DNA of 10,581 nt, from NCBI GenBank assembly GCA_002305715.1, contig DBQD01000062.1, forward strand, positions 1 through 10,581. Reading direction: 5' to 3'. Below, piece after piece: positions 1-7,115 of this stretch; the stretch's first letter is position 1; each line of letters begins with the position of its first letter. The notes beneath the pieces were generated by a model. That model made no database searches. It was given only the letters and a program-made list of their open reading frames with translations, and was not told the origin of the DNA. Source of the stretch: Proteiniphilum sp. UBA1403 (GTDB lineage: Bacteria > Bacteroidota > Bacteroidia > Bacteroidales > Dysgonomonadaceae). A program made the position numbers and the translations under genes.

Positions 1-7
1 GCAGCAT

Positions 8-49
8 AAAAAATTAAAAAAGGAGCTGCCCTTTTGGAACAGCCCCTTT
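8..49 (-). terminator. Rho-independent terminator of the leftward five-gene operon
   Basis: Read on the minus strand, a 10-bp stem (plus-strand arms 19-28 and 40-49, one G-T wobble) can be extended inward by a C-G and two wobble pairs. It is followed by a T-rich run (complement of the A-tract at 8-21). It lies about 45 nt past the stop of the last minus-strand gene, as expected for the operon end. Confidence 0.85.
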
Positions 50-94
50 CTTTTATCACGCTAAGTGAACAGTTCTACTTTTCTTACAGTCTTG

Positions 95-1477
95 TTAATC
101 TTTAAGATTAGGTTTGTACATATCCGTAGCAGTAATACCGCAGGCCTCTTTCATTTGTACGCAATATTCTAATTTTCCGAAATCACCATCACCATTGTTT
201 GTGCCGAATATAAACTTTAATCCTGCCTCTTTAGCTTTCATTATAAATGCCTGATTCGGAATCCTATACCTGTTATTAATCTCAAGTACTTTTCCCGTAG
301 CCACCATAGCCGCAATCACCTTATCCATGCGCTCTTCTGTCCAGAAAATATCATACCTATCATTCATTACATCTGGTAGAAAAGTTGGATTTACATAGAC
401 ATCCATAGGTTCCTGCATTACATCCACAATTTTCTGTACAATGAGATCCATATACTGTTCTTCATCCTCCACAAATACCTCTTCGGGTATCCATAGGCGT
501 GTACGTCTTCCTTTAGTGTCAGTAAACGTCATGGCATCGGTAAAAACATAATCAAACATGTCACGTACATCTTCTGAGAATGTATAGGGCCATTCTCTTC
601 CTTCACCTTGCATAGCCTGAATGAATGGCTGTCCCTTCATTGTTGTCAAATATGCCATTACCTCATCGTCGTTTGTAATGGGAAAGCCGATACCGCAATT
701 AGGAGCCAATGCATAGTTGATGCCTAATTTGCGAGACCGTATTGCTGCCTGTTCAGCTGTAATTCCTTTCAGGTGCACATGATAATCGAGTACAGGGAAA
801 TTCTCCTGATGTAACCGAATGATGTGATCTGTTGTTTCGTCAATTGCTTCATCCGCTAATAGAGATGTTTCTTTGATGTTTAGAGGGGTTACAGTAATCG
901 ATTGTATTTCGATTGTACCATCCATACAATGAATTGAGAAGATACCATTAGAAAGTAATTGTTTCGCATTTTCAGGAGTGCGATATGGCAGTGCCGGCTC
1001 AATATACTCTACCACTGGAGATCCATTCACAGACACGGTGATAGCTTTCCCAATAACGCGAATTTGCATATCGAACCATTCGTCGTTACTAACTATCGAT
1101 TTGGTAAGATTACGTACGGCCAACAAACTTCCCGTTTTTGTCCACCATTCTGGATAGTCATTGTCGTTCTGAATTGCAACCTTGTAACCTTTTGTTCCAT
1201 TCTTGTCGGTATGGAATGCAATAAACCCTTTCCCTTTGTTGACAGTTTTTAGTTTGATATTGAACTCAAAATCGGTGAAATTTCCCTTTTTCAAGGTGAT
1301 TGAAGATTCATCGCTCAGCGTAAGATTTTGGTTGTTGATGACTACCAGGCCTTTACTTGTCCATTGGTCAATATTATCTCCCTGAAAAAGTGAGTGAGGC
1401 GATTTATCACCATCACAAGAAACCATTCCTATCATTAATAATGAGAGGAAAAGCATGTGTAATAAGTTCTTTTTCAT
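95..1477 (-). CDS. Lipoprotein with DUF1080 (lectin/glucanase-like) domain fused to a PHP/amidohydrolase-like domain
   Basis: This is a 460-aa exported protein. Residues 1-20 are a signal peptide ending in a lipobox (M-V-S-C, lipidated Cys21). Residues about 28-200 resemble DUF1080 (3-keto-disaccharide hydrolase, concanavalin-like fold), with the F-Q-G-D-N-I-D-Q-W opening and the W-F-D-M-Q-I-R-V-I-G-K/V-N-G-S-P-V core. Residues about 225-450 look like a metal-dependent PHP or amidohydrolase fold: an H-V-H pair at 233-235 on the first strand, Glu292, Asp314, and a late G-T-N-N-G-D segment at 425-430 where PHP proteins usually have S-D-A-H. It is the last gene of the minus-strand cluster, 18 nt after the porin gene. 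DUF1080 proteins commonly act on carbohydrates, so a role in sugar or glycoside processing at the cell surface or in the periplasm is inferred. The actual substrate is unknown and the hydrolase assignment is only by motif. Confidence 0.85.
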   Translation of the reverse strand: MKKNLLHMLFLSLLMIGMVSCDGDKSPHSLFQGDNIDQWTSKGLVVINNQNLTLSDESSITLKKGNFTDFEFNIKLKTVNKGKGFIAFHTDKNGTKGYKVAIQNDNDYPEWWTKTGSLLAVRNLTKSIVSNDEWFDMQIRVIGKAITVSVNGSPVVEYIEPALPYRTPENAKQLLSNGIFSIHCMDGTIEIQSITVTPLNIKETSLLADEAIDETTDHIIRLHQENFPVLDYHVHLKGITAEQAAIRSRKLGINYALAPNCGIGFPITNDDEVMAYLTTMKGQPFIQAMQGEGREWPYTFSEDVRDMFDYVFTDAMTFTDTKGRRTRLWIPEEVFVEDEEQYMDLIVQKIVDVMQEPMDVYVNPTFLPDVMNDRYDIFWTEERMDKVIAAMVATGKVLEINNRYRIPNQAFIMKAKEAGLKFIFGTNNGDGDFGKLEYCVQMKEACGITATDMYKPNLKD

Positions 1478-1495
1478 GATCGTTCTTAGTTGCGA

Positions 1496-2503
1496 TTAAA
1501 ATGATATAACAAGTTCAACAATAAATTTACTGGCGTCCATTGCATTATTCTCCGCAAATATTAGCATATCATGATTTACCATATACCACTCATAATCAAA
1601 ACGGAGAATAGAGGAGAAATTCTTTTCATTAAATCCGAAACCCAATCCTGTGGTGAGCCTGTTTACATCGAATCCAGAAACATTCGATCGTTCATCGATT
1701 GCGTCCCAACGTACTGCCGGTATGAAAAAATCAAATATTTTAGTTTTAATTGGAAAACTATATGCACTCTGCACATACCAGGATAGCAGGTCGTTGTTGT
1801 CACTCTTGCTCTCCTTCTTCATAACCTCTGTCTCAACCTTCCAATTCTGTGCTTCGTACCGTAAGTCGGCCCCGTAGAAGAGAAAATTGTTGTCATCGCT
1901 GTTTGGATAGCTGTATGTTTTTGCGGTAAAGCGCAACCCTTTCATGCTTCCCAGTCCCAAACGACCGCCGTAAGCAAGATCACCTCTCCATGCAGGATTA
2001 TTAATTGTGTTGGCATTAAATGCACCTGCTTCAATTGAAACAGGTAATGCCCCAGCCTTGAATGCATATTTTCCCAACACACCTAGATCGCGGGTCCCTA
2101 AAAAATATTTCCCAATAAAAGCACGGTTGGCAAATATCATTTCAGCAGGTCCAACAATGTAACCATTGAACAACGGAATGCTTGTTTGGCCAAATGTTAC
2201 AGTGAAACCATCAATTGGTTCTAAGATAGCGCTCAAGTCGAGTACATTGAACTTTCCTTCATTGCTGAGATCAACCTGCACCCTATAAGACGCAAATGAG
2301 TTGATATTGCCTTTTGCCCCTAATCGTGCGTTACGGACAGAAAAACGAGACATACCCGATTCGGTATCAACTTCGAATTTATTTTTCAAGCTACCGTCAA
2401 TTTTGAAAGTAGGGTAGGAGACGCCATCACTCTCTTGTGCAAATGAGGCAAAAGAGCAAAAAAGATAAAATAATATAAAGGAAAGTAAATGTACTCTACG
2501 CAT
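1496..2503 (-). CDS. Outer-membrane beta-barrel protein, porin O/P-like
   Basis: This 335-aa protein has a Sec signal peptide (R2-R3, hydrophobic 6-18, probable cleavage after Ala22 in F-A-S-F-A/Q-E). The rest is an alternation of short amphipathic strands with aromatic girdle residues. It ends in E-L-V-I-S-F, with the terminal Phe typical of Bam-assembled outer-membrane barrels. The early segment with D-G-S-L-K-N-K-F, R-N-A-R-L-G-A-K-G and Y-R-V-Q-V-D-L-S resembles the phosphate-selective porin O/P (OprO/OprP) family in Bacteroidota, where phosphate specificity is generally not established. It sits 21 nt downstream of the ApbE gene and 18 nt upstream of the DUF1080-PHP lipoprotein gene, so it is probably co-transcribed. 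A solute channel feeding the neighbouring exported enzymes is an inference. Confidence 0.82.
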   Translation of the reverse strand: MRRVHLLSFILFYLFCSFASFAQESDGVSYPTFKIDGSLKNKFEVDTESGMSRFSVRNARLGAKGNINSFASYRVQVDLSNEGKFNVLDLSAILEPIDGFTVTFGQTSIPLFNGYIVGPAEMIFANRAFIGKYFLGTRDLGVLGKYAFKAGALPVSIEAGAFNANTINNPAWRGDLAYGGRLGLGSMKGLRFTAKTYSYPNSDDNNFLFYGADLRYEAQNWKVETEVMKKESKSDNNDLLSWYVQSAYSFPIKTKIFDFFIPAVRWDAIDERSNVSGFDVNRLTTGLGFGFNEKNFSSILRFDYEWYMVNHDMLIFAENNAMDASKFIVELVISF

Positions 2504-2524
2504 AATATAAAAGATTTGTGTATG

Positions 2525-3544
2525 TTATTGCGCAAAAAACTGATCGAATCCATCGGAATAAACAATTCCGAATGTATCGTCATCTTTTGCATATATAAAA
2601 TAATAATGGAGGTCTGGAATATTTTTTGCAAGCTCTTTCGATTTCTCTAACCCCATAGCCATAAAGGCAGTTGCATAGGCATCGGCAGTCATACAGTCGT
2701 CGGCAATAACCGTTGCTCCCAAGATATCCTGTTCCGAAGGATAACCACTCAGTGGGTCAATGGTGTGTGCAAATTTTTTACCATCCTTCACATAAAAATT
2801 ACGATAATTCCCAGATGTAGCCAACGACTTATCACAAATCGAAAGCACGGTCTGCAGATCATGTTGAATGCCCATTTGGTCGTCGATTGGTTTATCTACA
2901 CCAATGCGCCAGCATGTTCCTTTCTCGTTCACCCCTCTTGCAGTTATTTCACCTCCAATTTCCACCATATAGTTTTCAATTCCATGCCTTTCCAACAGGT
3001 CAGCTATCACATCGCATGCATATCCTTTTGCTATTGCCGACATGTTAATAGTAATGCGAGGGTCGCTCTTGATGATTTGACCATGTTGATCAATATCAAT
3101 TTTTCTGTAACCGACGAACTCCATCAGGCTGTCTATTATATCAGGGGTAACACTATCCATATTGTTGAAGCCGAATCCCCATGCATTGATCAAGGGGGAG
3201 ACCGTTATGTCGAATTTGCCACCCGACTTCTTGGAAACTTCCATCGATTTCCGAAAAACTTTCATAAACATTGAGTCTAGTTCTACCGGCTCATTGTTGT
3301 TTACCTTGGTGATGATGGAGTTCTCCATAAAAGGATTGAGCGACAGGTTAAAACGGTCAAATTCTGCTAGAATTTCCTCTTTCAGGTTCTTGTTGTATGC
3401 ATATTTAATGTGATATCCTGTTGCAAATATTTCCCCCTGATCGAGGTGATAAATATAGTTCTTTTTCTCGCCATCGCCATTACAAGAAACAAGCAAAACA
3501 AACAGAACTGTAAGAGATAATAAATGCAGATTATATTTTTTCAT
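2525..3544 (-). CDS. apbE: ApbE-family FAD:protein FMN transferase, lipoprotein
   Basis: ApbE enzymes split FAD and attach FMN through a phosphoester bond to Thr/Ser of target proteins such as NqrB/NqrC and RnfG/RnfD, on the periplasmic side. This 339-aa protein has a signal peptide with lipobox L-V-S-C (lipidated Cys21), so it is probably anchored in a membrane facing the periplasm. Family signatures are in order: F-D-I-T-V-S-P-L at 111-118, N-M-S-A-I-A-K-G-Y at 167-175, V-E-I-G-G-E at 194-199, L-A-T-S-G-N-Y at 241-247, H-T-I-D-P-L-S-G at 260-267, and the metal-binding A-D-A-Y-A-T-A at 287-293. Length fits the family. It begins 2 nt after the glycosyltransferase stop, so translation may be coupled. 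No recognisable FMN-acceptor protein is encoded in the window, so its target must lie elsewhere. Confidence 0.93.
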   Translation of the reverse strand: MKKYNLHLLSLTVLFVLLVSCNGDGEKKNYIYHLDQGEIFATGYHIKYAYNKNLKEEILAEFDRFNLSLNPFMENSIITKVNNNEPVELDSMFMKVFRKSMEVSKKSGGKFDITVSPLINAWGFGFNNMDSVTPDIIDSLMEFVGYRKIDIDQHGQIIKSDPRITINMSAIAKGYACDVIADLLERHGIENYMVEIGGEITARGVNEKGTCWRIGVDKPIDDQMGIQHDLQTVLSICDKSLATSGNYRNFYVKDGKKFAHTIDPLSGYPSEQDILGATVIADDCMTADAYATAFMAMGLEKSKELAKNIPDLHYYFIYAKDDDTFGIVYSDGFDQFFAQ

Positions 3545-3546
3545 AC

Positions 3547-4497
3547 CTATATTTCTTCTTCAATACGATAATAATTTCTTTCGTAGGAATTTCGGGTAAT
3601 TAGTTCACCTAGGAAGCCTGCAAGGAAAAGCAATGTTCCCAAAATCATTGTAGTTAACGAAATATAAAAGTAGGGCGATTCGGTTACAAGTCTGTAGGGA
3701 TTACCATGGTGCATATCATACAACTTCATGGCACCTAACAGTACAACTGCAACCAACCCTAAAAGAAACATTACGCTACCCCAGAGACCAAAGAAGTGCA
3801 TCGGTTTTTTTCCAAAACGATTCAGGAACCAAAGGGTCATCAAGTCGAGATACCCATTCACAAACCGGTCTGCACCAAATTTACTTTTACCATATTTTCT
3901 AGCCTGATGCTGCACAACCTTCTCCCCAATTTTTGTAAATCCAGCATTCTTTGCCAAAACAGGGATATAGCGGTGCATATCGTTATATACCTCAATGCTC
4001 TTCACCAACGATTTCCGGTAAGCCTTTAGACCGCAATTAAAGTCGTGTAACTTAATACCAGACACCCTTCGAGCCGTAACATTAAATATTTTCGATGGAA
4101 GGTTCTTGGTCAGTTTGTCATCATATCGTTTCTTCTTCCATCCCGATACCAGATCGTACCCTTCTTCCGTTATCATGCGATAAAGTTCCGGAATCTCATC
4201 GGGACTGTCTTGCAAATCGGCATCCATGGTGATAATCACATCTCCCTCTGCTTTTTGAAAAGCACAATGTAGGGCAGGAGACTTCCCATAGTTTCGTCTA
4301 AATTTGATAGCCTTTACATGTGAAGATTTGAGACTCAAATCTGTGATAATTTTCCATGATCCATCGGTACTTCCGTCATCCACAAAAATAATCTCATACG
4401 AGAATCCATTTTCATGCATGACTCGTTGAATCCAGTTATACAACTCAGGCAGTGATCCCTCCTCGTTCAATAATGGAATGATAACTGATATATTCAT
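3547..4497 (-). CDS. Family 2 glycosyltransferase, DPM1/GtrB-like, with C-terminal membrane anchor
   Basis: This is a 316-aa GT-A fold transferase of the polyprenyl-phosphate sugar synthase type. Residues 4-10 form the opening strand V-I-I-P-L-L with N-E-E after it. D-D-G-S-T-D at 40-45 binds the nucleotide, D-A-D-L-Q-D at 92-97 is the metal-binding DxD site, and H-D-F-N-C-G-L-K-A-Y-R at about 151-161 is the acceptor-side motif. K-Y-G-K-S-K-F-G at about 201-208 is the conserved basic loop seen in DPM1/GtrB/ArnC relatives. Two transmembrane helices follow at about 235-259 and 277-302. By family, it is expected to transfer a sugar from a nucleotide sugar to undecaprenyl phosphate at the inner membrane. 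The sugar is not predictable. It lies 11 nt after the DUF4199 gene, a pairing I recall as frequent in Bacteroidota, and 2 nt before apbE. Confidence 0.92.
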   Translation of the reverse strand: MNISVIIPLLNEEGSLPELYNWIQRVMHENGFSYEIIFVDDGSTDGSWKIITDLSLKSSHVKAIKFRRNYGKSPALHCAFQKAEGDVIITMDADLQDSPDEIPELYRMITEEGYDLVSGWKKKRYDDKLTKNLPSKIFNVTARRVSGIKLHDFNCGLKAYRKSLVKSIEVYNDMHRYIPVLAKNAGFTKIGEKVVQHQARKYGKSKFGADRFVNGYLDLMTLWFLNRFGKKPMHFFGLWGSVMFLLGLVAVVLLGAMKLYDMHHGNPYRLVTESPYFYISLTTMILGTLLFLAGFLGELITRNSYERNYYRIEEEI

Positions 4498-4508
4498 CGA
4501 TCCAATAA

Positions 4509-5033
4509 TTATATGTTTTGATTCGGTTTATGACGAATTGAGAGGGGAACGATAAAAAGCGAAAGAATCATTCCCATAAACACGTTGGCCAATATCACGT
4601 TATTCATTATATAAGTGAAAGGACTTGGCGGTAATTGATCTGTTAGTTGTGAAATTATCGACTTGTTAAATTTCAACTGCTCTGCCATTTCTATCATTTT
4701 ACTGAACAGACTAGAAATGAACGTTGGGTCAATCCATCTTACATGAATGAAAACGATTATGGATTCAAGTGTAGATGCAAAAAAGAAGAGCAAAATAGCA
4801 AACTGCACACCATGCCAAAAACCCATCTTCCCTTCTAGTAACACATGATTATATTTCACAAGGAAAATATACAATAAAACCGGAGTAACAAGGCTAAGCA
4901 ATGATCCTAGGAAATTAAAGATCTGAAAGTGCATCCCAATGATCACAAAAAAATACTTAACCACCCAAAACAGTCCCAGGTATAAACCGGCAACCATCGT
5001 ATAATTTAATAATTGACTCTTATCTTCTTTCAT
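4509..5033 (-). CDS. DUF4199 family four-helix inner-membrane protein
   Basis: About 174 aa from the ATG at 5033 (M-K-E-D-K-S-Q-L-L). The reading frame is open to a TTG at 5054 and also has an ATG at 5042. I choose 5033 because a perfect TAnnTTTG promoter element occupies 5059-5052, so transcription should begin near 5046 and the TTG would overlap the promoter itself. Four hydrophobic segments are visible (numbering from 5033): about 11-32, 38-58, 73-98 and 139-162. The loop between the third and fourth is amphipathic (S-S-L-F-S-K-M-I-E-M-A-E-Q-L). This fits DUF4199, a Bacteroidota membrane family of unknown function often next to a GT2 gene. A supporting role in lipid-linked sugar transfer with the neighbouring GT2 is inferred from position only. 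Confidence 0.85.
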   Translation of the reverse strand: MKEDKSQLLNYTMVAGLYLGLFWVVKYFFVIIGMHFQIFNFLGSLLSLVTPVLLYIFLVKYNHVLLEGKMGFWHGVQFAILLFFFASTLESIIVFIHVRWIDPTFISSLFSKMIEMAEQLKFNKSIISQLTDQLPPSPFTYIMNNVILANVFMGMILSLFIVPLSIRHKPNQNI

Positions 5034-5051
5034 TGATACCATTTTATGATA

Positions 5052-5059
5052 CAAAAGTA
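5052..5059 (-). promoter_or_regulatory. Bacteroidetes-type -7 promoter element for the leftward operon
   Basis: On the minus strand the sequence reads TACTTTTG, an exact match to TAnnTTTG. No good TTTG -33 box is present 19-21 bp upstream, so only the -7 half is convincing. It predicts a start of transcription near 5046 and a leader of about 13 nt before the ATG at 5033. Confidence 0.6.
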
Positions 5060-5270
5060 ATCATAAAAAAGCAAACTAGAGAATAGTATATGGCTCACCT
5101 CCCGTTTGATTTGTAATGTTTGCAATTGTCAACAGATATTAGGAATTCAGGCAATTATGCCAATTGTGCAAAAAAATGCAACCATGCTTTAACAAAATGA
5201 GGTAAAAACCTGTAAAACAAATATTTTTTAATCTAAGAGATTGAATTGTATATAGTTTTATGCAAATGCG
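5060..5270. other. AT-rich divergent intergenic region
   Basis: No open reading frame or RNA gene is recognisable here. Three similar short AT-rich elements, CAATTGTC (5123), CAATTATGC (5152) and CAATTGTGC (5161), could be operator half-sites, but spacing is irregular (29 and 9 bp) and I would not call them a defined site. Confidence 0.35.
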
Positions 5271-5302
5271 TTTGGAAGTAGCACCATTTTCATCTATTTT
5301 TG
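5271..5302 (+). promoter_or_regulatory. Bacteroidetes sigma-70-type promoter of the metal-efflux operon
   Basis: A TTTG -33 box at 5271-5274 is separated by exactly 20 bp from TATTTTTG (5295-5302), a perfect TAnnTTTG -7 box. This matches the known consensus of Bacteroidetes primary sigma factor promoters (19-21 bp spacing). Transcription should start near 5309, giving a leader of about 16 nt before the TTG start codon at 5325. Confidence 0.8.
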
Positions 5303-5324
5303 CAGAATATCAACGGACTGAAGT

Positions 5325-5759
5325 TTGAAACGCAACTATTCCATATCCATCATTGCTTTTGCGATCCTGCTGATGCAGCTAGTGACAGCAATTCCACATC
5401 ATCATCACCACGATGGAACAATATGTTTCCTGACGGAGAAGATGGAGCAAGGTTGCGACCAAACCAACACAAATGATGATCATGATGCATCGGATCATGC
5501 TCCCGAAGAAGGGCATTGTATTGTGCATGCCGAGTATATTTTCCAGCAAACAGATACTGCAGTACGCATTAAACAGGTCAACTCTTTTTCAAGTGATGAC
5601 AACCTATTTAATTATGATTTGTATGTCGCAAATCTTGTCGAACTAGTATTACTTGAACCCGACAAGAAACCCGATTATGGCGAATATACGAGTTCGTTTT
5701 TGATAACAGAAAGCCGTACCCCATCAGGGTTGCGTGCACCTCCCTCTATCCTTTCCTGA
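5325..5759 (+). CDS. Small secreted His/Cys-rich protein, probable metal-binding partner of the efflux operon (DUF6769-like)
   Basis: This 144-aa protein starts at TTG. An in-frame stop (TGA at 5319-5321) immediately precedes it, and the next in-frame ATG (codon 17) would cut away most of the signal peptide, so TTG is the natural start. Residues 1-22 form a Sec signal peptide (K2-R3, hydrophobic 7-21). Directly after it comes Pro24 and five His (25-29), then Cys34, Cys44 and an acidic/His stretch with His53, His58, His64, Cys65 and His68. The C-terminal half lacks metal ligands and ends in L-R-A-P-P-S-I-L-S. From memory this resembles DUF6769, small Bacteroidota proteins of unknown function often encoded next to heavy-metal efflux genes. 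A role as a periplasmic metal-binding or sensing protein is inferred from composition and from being first gene in the pump operon. Confidence 0.8.
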   Translation: MKRNYSISIIAFAILLMQLVTAIPHHHHHDGTICFLTEKMEQGCDQTNTNDDHDASDHAPEEGHCIVHAEYIFQQTDTAVRIKQVNSFSSDDNLFNYDLYVANLVELVLLEPDKKPDYGEYTSSFLITESRTPSGLRAPPSILS

Positions 5760-5785
5760 GAATTTTATTCTTGAACAACACTCCT

Positions 5786-5808
5786 TTCGATGCAGTGACT
5801 GTATCGAA
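5786..5808 (+). promoter_or_regulatory. Inverted repeat in the leader before the adaptor gene
   Basis: Arms 5786-5795 and 5799-5808 (TTCGATGCAG and CTGTATCGAA) pair over 10 positions with one G-U wobble and a 3-nt loop (TGA). It lies 27 nt after the stop of the His/Cys-rich gene and 41 nt before the adaptor ATG. No T-run follows, so it is not a classical terminator. It could be an operator, an mRNA processing or stability hairpin, or an attenuation element. No separate promoter consensus is visible in this 90-nt gap. Confidence 0.45.
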
Positions 5809-5849
5809 CCCCATCATCCTTTTAAAAACATTTATTTTCATATCCACCT

Positions 5850-7094
5850 ATGAAGAAAATTACAATAGTAATTTGTCTGGCTGTAGCATTATTACCACTG
5901 TCTTGTAAAAGTCATGGTGAGAAGCACGCTGATGAACACAAGCATGAACATGAACTCACACATAATCATGATCACGATCATGGAGAAGTAGATGAACATG
6001 ATCGCCATCATGATCACGATCATGCACATGAACACCCATCGGAAGTAGACAATACACATGAACATACCGACGAAATTCATTTCTCGCATGAGCAGGCTGA
6101 AGCAGCCGGACTAGCTCTCGAGACCGTAACACCCGGAATCTTTCGTCATATTATTAAAACTAGCGGTCAGGTCCTTTCCTCGCAAGGTGATGAAAACACC
6201 GTGGTGGCTACAGCCAACGGTACAGTATCATTTTCCAATCGATCCATTGCTGCTGGTGCTGCTGTTCGTGAGGGTGAAACATTGGTCACACTTTCTTCTT
6301 CAAAGTTTCCCGAAGGCGATCCGGTAGCCAAATTGAAGATTAACTACGAAACGGCTCGCAATGAGTATCAGCGCGCCGAAGCACTGGTAAAGGAACAGAT
6401 TATCTCACAAAAAGAGTTTGAGCAAGCACGTGCTACTTATGAAACAGCCCGTACTGCTTACGAGGCGCAGGAGTCGGCGCACAGTACAAATGGCGTTCAT
6501 GTAACTTCACCAATGAGGGGATTCGTTAAAAACCTGTTTGTGAGACAAGGCGATTTTGTCTCAGTTGGGCAGCCTATTGCTACGGTGGCACAAAACAAAA
6601 AACTACAACTTCGCGCAGAGGTTTCTGTTAATTATTTCAAAAATCTTCGCACTGTAGAAAGTGCTAACTTCAGGATGGCATACGACAAGCAGTTGTATAA
6701 ACTTGCCGACATGAATGGTCGCTTGCTCTCGTTTGGAAAATCACTGACTGAGCAGTCGCAGTTTGTTCCCGTCACATTTGAGTTCGACAATATGGGCGAT
6801 ATCCTTCCCGGCTCTTTTGCTGAAGTATACCTACTTTCCACACCTGTAGAGAACGTCATTACGGTGCCACTCCATGCGATAACCGAAGAGCAAGGATTAT
6901 ATTTCGTCTATGTTCAGGTTCACGAAGATGCCTATAAAAAGCAGGAGGTGACATTAGGACCCAATGATGGTGAACGGGTACAGATTCTGACCGGTTTAAA
7001 ACAGGGTAACAAAGTGGTCACAAATGGTGTGTACCAAGTGAAACTAGCAGCCACTTCTTCCGTCATACCGGAAGGACATAGCCATTCACATTAA
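5850..7094 (+). CDS. CzcB/CusB-type RND efflux periplasmic adaptor lipoprotein with His-rich metal-binding arms
   Basis: This is a 414-aa membrane-fusion protein that would bridge the inner-membrane RND pump to an outer-membrane channel. A lipobox (P-L-S-C, Cys19) anchors it to a membrane. Residues 22-80 contain 20 His alternating with Asp/Glu, and the C-terminus ends in G-H-S-H-S-H, so both ends carry likely metal ligands. The core follows family order: first strands of the barrel-sandwich near 105-150 (V-V-A-T-A-N-G-T-V), an alpha-hairpin coiled coil about 155-210 (A-K-L-K-I-N-Y-E-T-A to A-Y-E-A-Q-E-S), the second lipoyl half (V-T-S-P-M-R-G-F-V-K-N-L-F-V-R-Q-G-D-F-V), a beta-barrel about 260-340 and a membrane-proximal domain to about 400. 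The pump gene follows after 21 nt. The metal is not fixed by sequence. A His/Asp-rich arm favours divalent ions such as Zn, Co, Ni or Cd over Ag/Cu(I), as inference. Confidence 0.93.
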   Translation: MKKITIVICLAVALLPLSCKSHGEKHADEHKHEHELTHNHDHDHGEVDEHDRHHDHDHAHEHPSEVDNTHEHTDEIHFSHEQAEAAGLALETVTPGIFRHIIKTSGQVLSSQGDENTVVATANGTVSFSNRSIAAGAAVREGETLVTLSSSKFPEGDPVAKLKINYETARNEYQRAEALVKEQIISQKEFEQARATYETARTAYEAQESAHSTNGVHVTSPMRGFVKNLFVRQGDFVSVGQPIATVAQNKKLQLRAEVSVNYFKNLRTVESANFRMAYDKQLYKLADMNGRLLSFGKSLTEQSQFVPVTFEFDNMGDILPGSFAEVYLLSTPVENVITVPLHAITEEQGLYFVYVQVHEDAYKKQEVTLGPNDGERVQILTGLKQGNKVVTNGVYQVKLAATSSVIPEGHSHSH

Positions 7095-7115
7095 TTAGTA
7101 AGTTAGAAGTGTATC

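Noticed and set aside
2765..3274. 169-codon plus-strand frame inside apbE
   Set aside because: It lies fully opposite a well-supported ApbE gene with all family motifs, and its translation shows no domain-like features.
5122..5169. CAATTGT-like triplet as an operator array in the divergent intergenic region
   Set aside because: Spacing is irregular (29 and 9 bp) and the region is AT-rich. Matches of this size are expected by chance.
5913..6062. Repeated CATGATCACGATCATG-like palindromes in DNA, resembling an operator or CRISPR-like repeat
   Set aside because: They arise from alternating His and Asp codons in the adaptor's His-rich arm. There is no spacer structure or regular unit length.
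5892..6089. Minus-strand frame rich in Met/Ile opposite the His-rich arm
   Set aside because: It is the complement of CAT/GAT codons of the adaptor's His/Asp repeat (ATG/ATC), an artefact of composition.
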